This document shows, one piece after another, positions 26,116 through 36,046 of a stretch of 64,000 nt of DNA. A model generated the notes under the pieces. It was not told the DNA's origin, did no database searches, and worked only from the letters and a program-made list of their open reading frames with translations. A program made the translations under genes and the position numbers. The first letter of the stretch is position 1; each line of letters opens with the position of its first letter. Source of the DNA: Rhizobium sp. Q54 (lineage in GTDB: Bacteria; Pseudomonadota; Alphaproteobacteria; Rhizobiales; Beijerinckiaceae); NCBI GenBank assembly GCA_945878875.1, contig CAMCUC010000001.1:1-64000 (forward strand), given 5' to 3'.

Positions 26116-27624
26116 ATGCGTATTGCATTCAAGGCTCTCATTCTGGTCGGCGCCGCGGCGCTCGCAGCTCCCGCATTGGTCGCCCCGATGGTGGCGCCTG
26201 CAATCGCACAAGGTCGCGGCGCGCCTGACTCCTTCGCCGATCTGGCCGCCAACGTCAGCGACGCGGTGGTGAATATTTCTGCATCGCAAGCCGCCCCCGA
26301 ACGTCGCGCCGGGAATGCGCCAGGAACACCGCCTGGAGCCCCGCGCGGCACGCCTTTCGACGATCTCTTCGAGGAATTTTTCAAGCGTCGCCAGCAGGGA
26401 CCGGATTCAGACAGCGGTCGCCAGCAGCCGCAGCAGCGCCGCTCGAACTCTCTTGGATCGGGCTTTGTTATCGACGCCGCAGGCATCGTCATCACCAACA
26501 ACCACGTGATCGCAGACGCCAGCGAGATCACGGTCATCTTCAATGACGGCCAGCGCCTCAAGGCCGAGGTCGTGGGTCGCGACGCCAAGGTCGATATCGC
26601 GGTGTTGCGCGTGAAGCCCGAGAAGCCGCTGAAGGCGGTGAAGTTTGGCGACAGCGGCAAAATCCGCGTCGGCGATTGGGTGATGGCGGTCGGCAACCCG
26701 TTTGGCCTCGGCGGCACAGTGACTGTGGGCATTTTGTCCGCCCGTAACCGCAACATCAACAGCGGCCCCTACGACGATTATTTGCAGACCGATGCCTCCA
26801 TCAACAAGGGCAATTCCGGCGGTCCGCTATTCTCGATGAGCGGCGAAGTCGTGGGCGTGAACACCGCGATCCTGTCGCCCTCGGGCGGTTCGGTCGGCAT
26901 TGGCTTTGCCTCGCCGTCCTCAATCGTGAAGCCCATCGTCGATCAATTGCTGCAATTTGGCGAAACCCGTCGCGGCTGGCTCGGCGTGCGCATTCAGCAG
27001 GTGGACGACCAGATCGCCGAAAGTCTCGGCCTTGGCCGGGCGCGCGGTGCGCTTGTAGCTGGCATCGACGACAAGGGTCCGGCCAAGCCCGCTGGCCTGC
27101 AGTCGGGCGACGTGATCGTGCGCTTTGACGGGCAGGAGGTGAAAAGCTCCACCGATCTGCCGCGCATCGTTGCGGCGACCCCTGTGGGCAAGGAAGTTGA
27201 CGTGGCCATTATGCGCGGCGGCAAGGAGCGTAGCCTGAAGGTGACGCTCGGTCGTCTTGAGGATGGCGAGCGCCTCGCCGCTGCAAGCCAGGGCGGGGGC
27301 GACGTCAAGCCGCCGCGCTCCGCCACACTGAAGGCTTTGGGCATGGAATTTTCCTCGCTCAATTCCGAGGCGCGCAAGCAGTTCAACCTGAAGGACGGCG
27401 TGAAGGGCGTGGTCGTCACCAATATCGAGGCCAGTTCGCCCGCAGCCGAAAAGCGCGTGCAGGCGGGCGACGTGATCGTGGAGATCAACCAGCAGCCCGT
27501 GAACGAGCCCGGTGACGTGCTGGCGCGCATGAAGCAGGCGAAGGATCAGGGCCGCAAATCAGCGCTGTTCCTGATCGCCAATGCGGCGGGCGAATCTCGC
27601 TTCGTTGCATTGCCGGTGGAGTGA
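26116..27624 (+). CDS. degP: DegP/Do family periplasmic serine protease
   Basis: A 502-residue periplasmic protease-chaperone. A signal peptide of about 32 residues is followed by a Gln/Pro-rich linker and a trypsin-like domain with His130 (TNNHVI), Asp160 (KVDIAVLRV) and Ser234 (GNSGGPLF). Two PDZ domains follow, at about 285-370 and 400-490. The enzyme degrades or refolds damaged envelope proteins. The ATG at 26116 has AGGAG ten bases upstream, and an in-frame start at 26089 would spoil the signal peptide. It overlaps the next gene by four bases (GTGA). The hflKC neighbour gives a protein-quality-control context. Confidence 0.94.
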   Translation: MRIAFKALILVGAAALAAPALVAPMVAPAIAQGRGAPDSFADLAANVSDAVVNISASQAAPERRAGNAPGTPPGAPRGTPFDDLFEEFFKRRQQGPDSDSGRQQPQQRRSNSLGSGFVIDAAGIVITNNHVIADASEITVIFNDGQRLKAEVVGRDAKVDIAVLRVKPEKPLKAVKFGDSGKIRVGDWVMAVGNPFGLGGTVTVGILSARNRNINSGPYDDYLQTDASINKGNSGGPLFSMSGEVVGVNTAILSPSGGSVGIGFASPSSIVKPIVDQLLQFGETRRGWLGVRIQQVDDQIAESLGLGRARGALVAGIDDKGPAKPAGLQSGDVIVRFDGQEVKSSTDLPRIVAATPVGKEVDVAIMRGGKERSLKVTLGRLEDGERLAAASQGGGDVKPPRSATLKALGMEFSSLNSEARKQFNLKDGVKGVVVTNIEASSPAAEKRVQAGDVIVEINQQPVNEPGDVLARMKQAKDQGRKSALFLIANAAGESRFVALPVE

Positions 27625-28634
27625 GCGGTCCCGACAGCTTTGCGTCCGTGAACGAGATTGAGTTGAACCACAAAGCTGAACTTGCGCCTGCGGGGCCGGA
27701 GTCAATAGCTTCGGCCGCGCAGATTTTGCGTGGCCGCGGCCTTGTCGCGTTTCCAACCGAGACGGTGTACGGCCTTGGCGCAGACGCCACTTCCGATGAG
27801 GCTGTTGCGGGCATTTACGCGGCGAAAGGCAGGCCTGGCTTCAATCCGTTGATAGCCCACGTGCCAGACCTCGCCAGCGCGCAAATTCATGGCGCCTTCA
27901 ATGAGGACGCCATCGCGCTGGCGGAAGCGTTCTGGCCCGGACCGTTGACGCTTGTCGTGCCGGTGCAGCCAGATTGCAAAGTGAGCCTGCTGGCGCGCGC
28001 CGGTCTCGACACGCTGGCGTTACGTGCGCCCGATCATGCTGTGGCGCAGGCGCTTTTGCGCGCCCTCGGCGGACCTGTCGCAGCCCCGTCCGCCAATCGC
28101 TCAGGCCGCGTGAGCCCGACGACAGCCGCGCATGTTCTGGCTGATCTTGGCGAGCGCATCGACATGATTATCGACGGCGGCGCCTGCGAGGTCGGCGTGG
28201 AATCGACCATCGTCTCATGCCTTGACGGCGACGTGCGCCTTCTGCGTCCGGGCGGGATTTCACGAGAGGCTATTGAGGCAGTGCTGGGGCGAGCGGCGCC
28301 CGTCGCAGACGATGCTGATAGGGCAAGCTCGCCGCTCGCGCCCGGCATGCTCGCCTCCCATTACGCGCCGCGTGCGCTGGTGCGGATGAACGCGGCGCAT
28401 GTTGGACCGGGCGAGGCTGTTCTGGATTTTGCGAGCCAGCTTCAAAACCATAACGGTTTGCGGCTTGATCTTTCCCCAAACGGAAATCTGCGCGAGGCGG
28501 CGGCAAATTTGTTTGCTTATCTGCGCCAGCTTGACGCGCCAGACGTGGGCTCGATTGCCGTGGCCCCGATCCCGATGAGCGGTCTTGGGTATGCGATCAA
28601 CGACCGGCTCAACCGCGCCGCTGCCCCGCGTTAA
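27621..28634 (+). CDS. tsaC: L-threonylcarbamoyladenylate synthase (Sua5/TsaC family)
   Basis: A 337-residue enzyme that makes threonylcarbamoyl-AMP from threonine, bicarbonate and ATP for the t6A37 modification of ANN-reading tRNAs. The YrdC domain is seen as GLVAFPTETVYGLGADA (about 40-56) and KGRPGFNPLIAHV (about 70). SANRSGRVSPT and ESTIVSC come later. The length shows the longer Sua5 form with a C-terminal domain. The GTG start overlaps the degP stop (GTGA). It converges on the unknown gene at 28653. Confidence 0.93.
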   Translation: MSGPDSFASVNEIELNHKAELAPAGPESIASAAQILRGRGLVAFPTETVYGLGADATSDEAVAGIYAAKGRPGFNPLIAHVPDLASAQIHGAFNEDAIALAEAFWPGPLTLVVPVQPDCKVSLLARAGLDTLALRAPDHAVAQALLRALGGPVAAPSANRSGRVSPTTAAHVLADLGERIDMIIDGGACEVGVESTIVSCLDGDVRLLRPGGISREAIEAVLGRAAPVADDADRASSPLAPGMLASHYAPRALVRMNAAHVGPGEAVLDFASQLQNHNGLRLDLSPNGNLREAAANLFAYLRQLDAPDVGSIAVAPIPMSGLGYAINDRLNRAAAPR

Positions 28635-28652
28635 AGACAGTCCGTCGATCCG

Positions 28653-29231
28653 CTAATCTTCTTCCGGCAAAAAGCGCGGCGTGGCGTAGAAGTCCTCGAC
28701 ATGTTTGATAGCGGTCAGGCGCACGGCGATCAGCCGGTCGGCGCGGGCCTGCGCATTCTCCACTGAATCCACCGCGCCGGTGTTGACGATGCTGACCGCG
28801 CGATCCAGCGCTTCGCGTAATTGCGCGCCGATCTTGGCGCATAAAGCGGCCAGCGTTTGCGGCGCCCGGTCGCCGCGCTGGCGCAGATGCAGGCGAACGG
28901 CGGCGATGCCGCCCGTCGCGCGATTGTCGAGCTCCCTGACAGCGGTCTCAAAAAGCTCCCGGAACTGGACGTCGAGATTGCGATAGGCGTCGAGCGCGGA
29001 ACTGCTGCCCGCCAGCGGCGAGCGGCTGAAATAATCTTCATAGCTGACCGAGCGCCACGCGAAGAGATCCTCCTGCAAGTCTGGCATCATCGGCAATTGC
29101 TCGATCAACATGATGATTTCGTTGAACAGGTTCAGGTAATCGTTGGCTATGCCCGACGAGGGATTGACGAGCGTCAGCGCATCCACGCTCGTGCGGTGAT
29201 GTACGGTTTCCATCGCCATTCTGACGTCCAT
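28653..29231 (-). CDS. Conserved-looking hypothetical protein
   Basis: A 192-residue soluble, mostly helical protein that I do not recognise. It begins with METVHHRTSVDALTLV and contains an acidic, aromatic stretch (DLFAWRSVSYEDYFSRSPL) near residue 60. The Arg/Ala-rich second half could form coiled helices. No signal peptide or membrane helix is seen. ATGs at 29231, 29219 and 29213 are close together, so the start is uncertain by a few codons. It is divergent from the SRAP gene across about 100 bases. Codon use and GC pattern match the neighbours. Confidence 0.65.
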   Translation of the reverse strand: MDVRMAMETVHHRTSVDALTLVNPSSGIANDYLNLFNEIIMLIEQLPMMPDLQEDLFAWRSVSYEDYFSRSPLAGSSSALDAYRNLDVQFRELFETAVRELDNRATGGIAAVRLHLRQRGDRAPQTLAALCAKIGAQLREALDRAVSIVNTGAVDSVENAQARADRLIAVRLTAIKHVEDFYATPRFLPEED

Positions 29232-29333
29232 GGGCTCAATCTCTCAGTGTGGTCCACGATATGAACGCTAACTCTACCTTGAGCGGAATAACAAAGTATT
29301 GCCGAAACCGTGCGGATGCGCATAGCTGGGAGC

Positions 29334-30101
29334 ATGTGTGGTCGTTTCGCCATAACGCTGCCGCCCGAGGCGGTGCGCGCGTGGTTCTGCTATGTCGAGC
29401 AGCCGAATTTTCCGCCGCGCGCCAATATCGCGCCGACGCAGCCCGTGCCGGTGGTGCGCCTTGAGCGCGATCCCGACGGACAAAAGCGCCGTCATTTCGC
29501 GCTGGTGCGCTGGGCTTTCCTGCCAGGCTTTGTGAAAGACCCCAAGGATTTCCCGCTTGTCATCAACGCACGCTCCGAGACAATTCTGCAGAAGCCGAGT
29601 TTTCGCGCCGCCATGCACCGTCGCCGCTGCATCTTCATTGCCGACGCGTTCTATGAATGGCGTCGCGATCCCAGCGTGAAGGGAAAGGGCAAGCCGCAAA
29701 GCCAGCCTTTCCTGATCCGCCGCGCCGACGGCGCCCCCATGGCATTTGCAGGCCTGTGGGAGACATGGACAGGACCCAACGGCGAGGAGGTGGACGGCGC
29801 CTGCGTGCTGACGACGCCCGCCAATCAGCTTATCAGCGCCATTCACGACCGCATGCCGGTGATCCTCGAACCTGAGGATTTCAACCGCTGGCTCGATGCT
29901 GATTCCGTGTCCGCGGAAGAAGCGCTCGCTCTTTGCGCCGCTGTGGGAGAGGACGTTCTCGAATACTGGCAGATAACGACCGACGTGAACAAGGTCGCCA
30001 ACGACGATGTATCAATCCAGAAAGCTGTTGGGCAGGTTGTGCGCGGCGGAGAAGCGGCGCCGAAACGACCAGCGGCGCGACAGGGGGATTTGTTTGGGTG
30101 A
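29334..30101 (+). CDS. SOS response-associated peptidase (SRAP/YedK, HMCES-like)
   Basis: A 255-residue SRAP protein. After removal of Met1 the N-terminal Cys2 (MCGRFAITLP) forms a stable thiazolidine crosslink with abasic sites in single-stranded DNA, shielding them from breakage. Other family marks are ARSETI, RCIFIADAFYEWRR (about 105) and AIHDRMPVIL (about 175), containing the active-site Glu and His. The ATG at 29334 is fixed by the need for Cys at position 2, and GGGAG lies just upstream. I found no LexA-type GTTC-N7-GTTC box in the upstream 100 bases. Confidence 0.95.
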   Translation: MCGRFAITLPPEAVRAWFCYVEQPNFPPRANIAPTQPVPVVRLERDPDGQKRRHFALVRWAFLPGFVKDPKDFPLVINARSETILQKPSFRAAMHRRRCIFIADAFYEWRRDPSVKGKGKPQSQPFLIRRADGAPMAFAGLWETWTGPNGEEVDGACVLTTPANQLISAIHDRMPVILEPEDFNRWLDADSVSAEEALALCAAVGEDVLEYWQITTDVNKVANDDVSIQKAVGQVVRGGEAAPKRPAARQGDLFG

Positions 30102-30177
30102 GCGGGGAAGTAGCGAGTAGGGGGCTGCGCCGCAACGTGCGAACCCGGCAAACTAAACCTGCATCCCCAGTGCCGTC

Positions 30178-30200
30178 ATGGACGGGCTTGTCCCGTCCAT
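30178..30200. repeat. REP-like palindrome between converging genes
   Basis: A perfect 9-bp inverted repeat (ATGGACGGG / CCCGTCCAT) with a 5-base loop lies between the SRAP and dxs stops. The sequence resembles a dispersed alphaproteobacterial palindrome of the GGCCGGGCTTGTCCCGGCC type. It could terminate transcription from both sides. Confidence 0.6.
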
Positions 30201-30262
30201 CCACGCAAACGGCGCAAGCCGTGGCTTTACGCCGGCCCTTCCAAGCGCAAAAATCAAACCCC

Positions 30263-32188
30263 TCAAGCCCGCATGGGTTTTGGCAATTCGTCCTGTCGCC
30301 CAAGGGTTTCCATCACTCTGGCGACGATGCCCTTCGCGTCGAGGCCAGCCTTGGCGTACATGCGCTCGGGCTTGTCGTGCTCCATATATTCGTCGGGCAG
30401 GATCATCGCGCGGAATTTCAATGCGCCGCTGTCGAGCAGGCCATCGTCGGACAGAACCTGCATCACCTGCGAACCAAAGCCGCCGATGGAGCCTTCCTCA
30501 ACCGTTATCAGCACGTCGTGTTCGGCGGCGAGCTTTTGCACCAGAGCCCGGTCGACCGGCTTGGCGAAACGGGCGTCCGCCACCGTGGCAGACAGGCCGA
30601 AAGCGGCCAGATCGTCAGCGGCTTTGAGCGCTTCGGCAAGGCGCGTGCCCAGCGACAGGATCGCGACGCGCGAGCCTTCGCGCACGATACGACCCCGGCC
30701 AATTTCCAGAATTTCGCCGCGCTCCGGCATTTCGACGCCGACCCCCTCGCCGCGCGGATAACGCAGGGCAATGGGGCCAGAATCATAAGCGGCGGCGGTC
30801 GCCACCATGTGCACAAGCTCCGCCTCGTCAGCAGCCGCCATGATCGTCATATTCGGCAGGCAGCCCAGATACGCCAGATCGAACGAGCCTGCATGCGTGG
30901 CGCCGTCCGCGCCTACAAGCCCGGCACGATCCAGCGCAAAGCGCACGGGGAGATTCTGGATGCACACGTCATGCACGACCTGATCATAGCCGCGTTGCAG
31001 GAATGTCGAATAGATCGCGCAGAACGGGCGATAGCCCTCGCTTGCAAGGCCTGCGGCAAACGTCACCGCATGCTGTTCGGCGATACCCACATCGAACGTG
31101 CGTGCAGGATAGGTCTGCCCAAACAGATCAAGCCCGGTGCCAGTCGGCATGGCGGCTGTCACGGCGACGATGCGATCATCGTGCGCAGCCTCTTTCACGA
31201 GGCTTTCGGCGAACACGCGCGTATAGGCTGGCGCATTTGCTTTGGGTTTGGCCTGCGCGCCCGTCACCACATCGAACATGTTCACGCCGTGATATTTATC
31301 GGCGGAAGCCTCGGCGGGCGGATAGCCCTTGCCCTTTTTGGTGACGACGTGAATCAGCACCGGACCGGGCTGCTGGTCGCGCACGTTTTTCAGCACGGGC
31401 AGAAGATGATCGAGGTTATGGCCGTCGATGGGGCCGACGTAATAGAAGCCGAGTTCTTCAAACAGAGTACCGCCGGTAAGAAAGCCGCGCGCGAATTCTT
31501 CCGTGCGGCGGGCCTTCTCATAAAGAAACTTCGGCAACAGCGCCGCCAATTGCTTGGCTGCCTCGCGGATGGTGCGATAGGCGCCGCCCGACACGAGCCG
31601 CGCCAGATAGGCTGACATCGCGCCGGTCGGCGGGGCTATCGACATGTCGTTGTCGTTGAGGATGACGATCAGCCGGGAGTTCAAATGCCCGGCGTTGTTC
31701 ATCGCCTCATAGGCCATGCCCGCCGACATCGCGCCGTCGCCAATCACCGCGATCACGCAATTGTCGCCGCCCGAAAGATCGCGCGCCACCGCCATGCCAA
31801 GGCCCGCCGAGATCGACGTGGAGGAATGGGCAGCGCCAAACGGATCGTATTCGCTCTCGGACCGGCGCGTGAACCCCGACAATCCGCCCGCCATGCGCAG
31901 CGTGCGGATGCGGTCGCGCCGCCCGGTAAGAATTTTATGCGGATAGGCCTGATGGCCGACATCCCAGATCAGCCGGTCGCGCGGTGTGTCGAACACGTAA
32001 TGCAGCGCGACCGTCAGCTCGACGACGCCAAGGCCTGCGCCAAGGTGGCCGCCGGTGACGGATACGGCGTCGATGGTTTCCTCGCGCAATTCGTCGGCGA
32101 GCTGGCGCAAGTCCGCCTCGGCAAGCGTGCGAAGTTCGGGCGGCGTGGAGATGCGGTCTAGCAGCGGTGTTTTTGAAATCTGGGTCAC
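30263..32188 (-). CDS. dxs: 1-deoxy-D-xylulose-5-phosphate synthase
   Basis: A 641-residue thiamine-diphosphate enzyme that condenses pyruvate and glyceraldehyde-3-phosphate, the first step of the MEP isoprenoid pathway and also a source for thiamine and pyridoxal. The ThDP motif is [18 protein letters not shown] at about residue 150. The pyrimidine domain shows [17 protein letters not shown] at about 370. The C-terminal transketolase domain has [10 protein letters not shown]. The start is a GTG at 32188 with a GAGAG-type ribosome site. Length is normal. Confidence 0.97.
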   Translation of the reverse strand: MTQISKTPLLDRISTPPELRTLAEADLRQLADELREETIDAVSVTGGHLGAGLGVVELTVALHYVFDTPRDRLIWDVGHQAYPHKILTGRRDRIRTLRMAGGLSGFTRRSESEYDPFGAAHSSTSISAGLGMAVARDLSGGDNCVIAVIGDGAMSAGMAYEAMNNAGHLNSRLIVILNDNDMSIAPPTGAMSAYLARLVSGGAYRTIREAAKQLAALLPKFLYEKARRTEEFARGFLTGGTLFEELGFYYVGPIDGHNLDHLLPVLKNVRDQQPGPVLIHVVTKKGKGYPPAEASADKYHGVNMFDVVTGAQAKPKANAPAYTRVFAESLVKEAAHDDRIVAVTAAMPTGTGLDLFGQTYPARTFDVGIAEQHAVTFAAGLASEGYRPFCAIYSTFLQRGYDQVVHDVCIQNLPVRFALDRAGLVGADGATHAGSFDLAYLGCLPNMTIMAAADEAELVHMVATAAAYDSGPIALRYPRGEGVGVEMPERGEILEIGRGRIVREGSRVAILSLGTRLAEALKAADDLAAFGLSATVADARFAKPVDRALVQKLAAEHDVLITVEEGSIGGFGSQVMQVLSDDGLLDSGALKFRAMILPDEYMEHDKPERMYAKAGLDAKGIVARVMETLGRQDELPKPMRA

Positions 32189-32216
32189 GAAGGCTCTCGA
32201 AGACGACGATCTGAAG

Positions 32217-32232
32217 TAATTGATTATAATTA
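32217..32232. promoter_or_regulatory. AT-rich palindrome upstream of dxs, possible -10 region
   Basis: TAATT-GATTAT-AATTA is a perfect 5-bp inverted repeat within an unusually AT-rich patch 29-44 bases upstream of the dxs start. It contains TATAAT on both strands. It could be the dxs -10 element. No good -35 element is visible. Confidence 0.3.
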
Positions 32233-32337
32233 GGGTAAAGCCGCTGTTACACCAGAACCCGTCCGCGCTCCAAATGGCATCGTCCCCGATTGTGGCTCCA
32301 AAACTATGGCGACACTGACATTTTAAGGAATACCATC

Positions 32338-32460
32338 ATGTATTTAAACGATGTTTCGTCCAAACTCCAGATGCGCCCGTTTATGGCATGCCGTAACGGC
32401 GGTTTCCCCCGCGCGCGCGCTCTGCTAGGTCTGTTTTCAGCAGAAAACGAGTTTCAGTGA
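32338..32460 (+). CDS. Possible 40-residue small protein or leader peptide
   Basis: An uninterrupted 40-codon frame starts at ATG 32338 and stops at TGA 32458-32460, four bases before the start of the HdeD-like gene. AAGGA lies eight bases upstream of the ATG, better than the ribosome site of the downstream gene. This suggests translational coupling or a leader role. The peptide begins MYLNDVSSKLQMRPFMACRN and ends SAENEFQ. It has no membrane helix or recognised motif. The surrounding DNA is more AT-rich than the genes. Without comparison to relatives this may be chance. Confidence 0.35.
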   Translation: MYLNDVSSKLQMRPFMACRNGGFPRARALLGLFSAENEFQ

Positions 32461-32464
32461 ACCA

Positions 32465-33061
32465 ATGACGAATCGCGACGCTCCCGAACAGAATCTTTCC
32501 CAGCCGGACTTTACCGACGCCCTCGCCGCGCTGGCGACGCGCCAGCGGCAGGTCGTCATCGTAGGCGCCGCCCTCATCGCAATTGGCTCAGCGATGCTGG
32601 CGTTTCTGGGCTTATCGCAAATCCCCTCCATCGTGCCGGTGGGCGGGGCGATGATGGCGTGCGCGGTGCTGGAGCTTGGGATCGGCCATCATGCCCGCTC
32701 CAGCGGCGTGCGCTCGTCGCCGTGGGATGTGTCCGGCTCCTTGCTGGCCCTGGCGGCTCTGGTCGTGATGATTTCGCCGCTGCTGCCCTCTCTTGTGTTC
32801 AGCACGCTGGGGGGCCTGCTGGTGGCGGGCGCCGGCTGGGTGCGGCTGCGCGCGTCCACCCTCATTAACATGACCCGCAAAAGCGCGATCTTGCCAATTT
32901 CCGCCAGCTCGTCGATCCTGATCGGGATTTTGCTCTTCACCCGCTGGGGCGCGGGAGATATGACCGCCACAGGCGGCTTGCTGGCGCTGGACCTTGTGGT
33001 CGCCGGCTGGGGCCTTGTGGGGCTGGGCGTGAGTTTGAAGCGACTGACGACCAACAGCTGA
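32465..33061 (+). CDS. HdeD-like (DUF308) membrane protein
   Basis: A 198-residue integral membrane protein with six hydrophobic segments in three pairs. It begins after about 25 polar residues with VVIVGAALIAIGSAMLAFLG. The alternating helices ending in charged turns match the HdeD/DUF308 pattern, known from an acid-resistance protein of E. coli. The precise role here is unknown. The ATG at 32465 has only a weak ribosome site, and a possible small frame ends four bases upstream. ppdK follows in the same direction after 132 bases. Confidence 0.75.
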   Translation: MTNRDAPEQNLSQPDFTDALAALATRQRQVVIVGAALIAIGSAMLAFLGLSQIPSIVPVGGAMMACAVLELGIGHHARSSGVRSSPWDVSGSLLALAALVVMISPLLPSLVFSTLGGLLVAGAGWVRLRASTLINMTRKSAILPISASSSILIGILLFTRWGAGDMTATGGLLALDLVVAGWGLVGLGVSLKRLTTNS

Positions 33062-33193
33062 AGGATCACCTTAACCTTCAATTCAGGCAGGCGCGCAATA
33101 TAGCCGTCAGGCGAATTGATTGGTGGACGGTTGATCTGATCTTTCAGCTCGAACATGGGCCGCACCGGCTCCTAAACGACGAAAGCGACCGCC

Positions 33194-35872
33194 ATGGGCA
33201 AATGGGTTTACAGCTTCGGTGACGGCAAGGCCGAGGGTCGTGGCGAAATGCGCAATCTGCTCGGCGGCAAGGGCGCAAACCTCGCCGAAATGGCAAATCT
33301 GGGCTTGCCGGTGCCGCCGGGCTTCACGATCACGACCGAGCTTTGCGCGCAATTCTACGCCAATGGCAAGGCCTATCCGCCGGACCTGAAGGCGCAGGTC
33401 GACGTCGCTCTGGTCGAGATCGGCGCCATCGCAAAACGCACGTTCGGCGATCCGGCCAATCCGCTGCTGGTGTCGGTGCGCTCGGGCGCGCGCGCGTCAA
33501 TGCCGGGCATGATGGACACGGTGTTGAATCTGGGCCTCAACGACGTGACGGTTGAGGCTTTGGCCGCCAGCTCCGGCGACGAGCGTTTTGCCTGGGATTC
33601 CTATCGCCGCTTCATCCAGATGTATTCGAACGTGGTGCTCGACATTCCGCACCACAATTTCGAAGAGATTCTTGAAGACCACAAAGACCGCAAAGACCAT
33701 TCTCTGGACACCGATTTAACGCCGGACGACTGGCGCAGCGTGGTCGCCGGCTACAAGACATGTGTGGAACTGGAATTGGGCAAGCCGTTCCCGCAAGATC
33801 CGCACGAGCAATTGTGGGGCGCAATCGGCGCCGTGTTCTCCTCATGGATGAACCAGCGCGCGATCACGTATCGGCGCCTCAATTCCATTCCGGAAAGCTG
33901 GGGCACCGCCGTCAACGTGCAGGCTATGGTGTTTGGCAATATGGGGCAGACGTCGGCCACCGGCGTCGCCTTCACGCGCAACCCGTCGACCGGCGCGCGC
34001 GAACTCTACGGCGAGTTCCTCATCAACGCCCAGGGCGAGGACGTGGTGGCGGGCATTCGCACGCCGCAAAACATTACCGAAGCCGCGCGTATCGCCGCCC
34101 ATTCCGACAAGCCGTCGATGGAAGTGGCTCTGCCCGAATGCTTCCATGAATTCGTGCGCGCCACGCAATTGCTGGAGACGCATTATCGCGACATGCAGGA
34201 TCTGGAATTCACCGTCGAGCGCGGCAAACTCTGGATGCTGCAAACCCGCAACGGCAAACGCACGGCCAAGGCCGCTCTGCGCATCGCGGTCGAGATGGCG
34301 GGCGAGGGCCTGATTACGCAGGAAGACGCGATTCTGAAGGTCGATCCCGCTGCGCTGGATCAATTGCTGCATCCCACCATCGATCCCAAGGCGCAGCGCA
34401 TAATCATCGCCTCGGGCCTGCCCGCTTCGCCCGGCGCCGCGCGCGGCGAAATCGTGTTCAGCTCCGATGAAGCCGAGGCGCTGAAAGCGGCTGGCCGCAA
34501 CGTCATTCTGGTGCGCGTCGAGACCAGCCCGGAAGACATTCACGGCATGCATGCGGCCGAAGGCATTCTCACCACGCGCGGCGGTATGACCTCGCACGCC
34601 GCCGTGGTGGCGCGCGGCATGGGCAAGCCCTGCGTCTCGGGCGCTGGAACGGTGCGCGTCGATTACGCAAAGGGCGTGATGACCAGCGCCGGACGCACCT
34701 TCAAGAAGGGCGACATCATCACCATCGACGGCTCCACCGGCCAGGTGCTGGAAGGCGCCGTCGCGATGCTGGAGCCCGAATTGTCGGGCGAATTCGCCAC
34801 GCTGATGCAATGGGCCGACAAGGCGCGCCGCATGAAAGTGCGCACGAACGCCGAGACGCCCGCCGACGCGCGCGTTGCGCGCAATTTCGGCGCTGACGGC
34901 ATCGGCCTTTGCCGCACCGAACACATGTTCTTTGAGGGCGACCGCATCGTCGCCGTGCGCGAAATGATTCTGGCCAACGACGAGCAGGGCCGTCGCGCAG
35001 CGCTTGCAAAGCTGTTGCCGATGCAGCGTCAGGATTTCGCGGACCTGTTCGAGATCATGTCCGGACTGCCCGTCACCATCCGCCTGCTCGATCCGCCCTT
35101 GCATGAATTCCTGCCGCACTCGGAAGAAGAGATCGCGGAAGTGGCCAAAGCCATGAACACGAGTCCCGAAAAGCTGAAGAGCCGCGCGGCTGAACTGCAT
35201 GAGTTCAACCCGATGCTGGGCTTTCGCGGCGTGCGCATCGCCATCGCCTACCCTGAGATTGCAGAAATGCAGGCGCGCGCGATCTTTGAAGGCGCCGTGG
35301 AGGCTGGCCGCAAGACGGGCACGCCGGTGACGGCTGAAATCATGGTGCCGCTGGTGATGACGAAGGCGGAGCTTGATCTCACCAAGGCGCGCATTGACGA
35401 GATGGCGCAAGCGGTGGCGGCAGAGACCGGCGTCAAAGTGCCCTATCATGTAGGCACGATGATCGAACTGCCGCGCGCCGCGCTTGTGGCGGGCGACATC
35501 GCCAGGACCGCCGAATTCTTTTCGTTCGGCACCAATGACCTGACGCAGACAGCGCTCGGCATTTCGCGCGACGACGCGGCCTCCTTCCTTGGCCCCTACA
35601 CCGCCAAAGGCATTCTGGCAGCCGATCCGTTCGTGACGCTCGATCAGGAGGGCGTGGGCGAACTCGTAAAAATCGCCGCCGAGCGCGGGCGCGCCACGCG
35701 CCCCGACATCAAGCTGGGCATCTGCGGCGAACATGGCGGCGATCCGGCCTCGATCCACTTCTGCGAAAGCGTGGGGCTCGATTACGTCTCGTGCTCACCC
35801 TTCCGCGTGCCGATCGCAAGGCTGGCGGCGGCGCAGGCTGCTTTGGGCAAAGCTGCGGCGAGCACGGCATAA
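33194..35872 (+). CDS. ppdK: Pyruvate, phosphate dikinase
   Basis: An 892-residue enzyme interconverting pyruvate, ATP and phosphate with phosphoenolpyruvate, AMP and pyrophosphate, used in gluconeogenesis or pyrophosphate-dependent glycolysis. The nucleotide-binding domain starts with LLGGKGANLAEMANLGLPVP. The swivelling phosphohistidine domain has the catalytic His in GGMTSHAAVVARGMGKPC (about 475). The C-terminal PEP domain shows GADGIGLCRTEHMFF and SFGTNDLTQTALG. Length matches the family. The ATG at 33194 has only a weak ribosome site, but the conserved N-terminus begins immediately. Confidence 0.98.
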   Translation: MGKWVYSFGDGKAEGRGEMRNLLGGKGANLAEMANLGLPVPPGFTITTELCAQFYANGKAYPPDLKAQVDVALVEIGAIAKRTFGDPANPLLVSVRSGARASMPGMMDTVLNLGLNDVTVEALAASSGDERFAWDSYRRFIQMYSNVVLDIPHHNFEEILEDHKDRKDHSLDTDLTPDDWRSVVAGYKTCVELELGKPFPQDPHEQLWGAIGAVFSSWMNQRAITYRRLNSIPESWGTAVNVQAMVFGNMGQTSATGVAFTRNPSTGARELYGEFLINAQGEDVVAGIRTPQNITEAARIAAHSDKPSMEVALPECFHEFVRATQLLETHYRDMQDLEFTVERGKLWMLQTRNGKRTAKAALRIAVEMAGEGLITQEDAILKVDPAALDQLLHPTIDPKAQRIIIASGLPASPGAARGEIVFSSDEAEALKAAGRNVILVRVETSPEDIHGMHAAEGILTTRGGMTSHAAVVARGMGKPCVSGAGTVRVDYAKGVMTSAGRTFKKGDIITIDGSTGQVLEGAVAMLEPELSGEFATLMQWADKARRMKVRTNAETPADARVARNFGADGIGLCRTEHMFFEGDRIVAVREMILANDEQGRRAALAKLLPMQRQDFADLFEIMSGLPVTIRLLDPPLHEFLPHSEEEIAEVAKAMNTSPEKLKSRAAELHEFNPMLGFRGVRIAIAYPEIAEMQARAIFEGAVEAGRKTGTPVTAEIMVPLVMTKAELDLTKARIDEMAQAVAAETGVKVPYHVGTMIELPRAALVAGDIARTAEFFSFGTNDLTQTALGISRDDAASFLGPYTAKGILAADPFVTLDQEGVGELVKIAAERGRATRPDIKLGICGEHGGDPASIHFCESVGLDYVSCSPFRVPIARLAAAQAALGKAAASTA

Positions 35873-36046
35873 CGCGCAAACTGGTGCCGACCCGATTTGG
35901 GACATTAGCGCTCAGGCCATGGTAACGCGACCGCAAGCATAATCGACGATAAAGAATGCGTGTGTTGCGGCGAGCCTGTTTTGGGCTTGCAGCAGAGTTC
36001 GTGTTCCTGCGTCGCTGTTGCGCCGCGTTTTTGCGCAGGCTTGAGT

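Noticed and set aside
29933-31615. Open frame of about 560 codons overlapping the SRAP 3' end and antisense to dxs
   Set aside because: It would overlap two solid genes and its translation is low in conservation-like features.
33842-35758. Long open frame of about 638 codons antisense to ppdK
   Set aside because: The ppdK product is a clear conserved enzyme. The antisense product is His/Arg/Ala-rich, has no family features, and is expected from high third-position GC.
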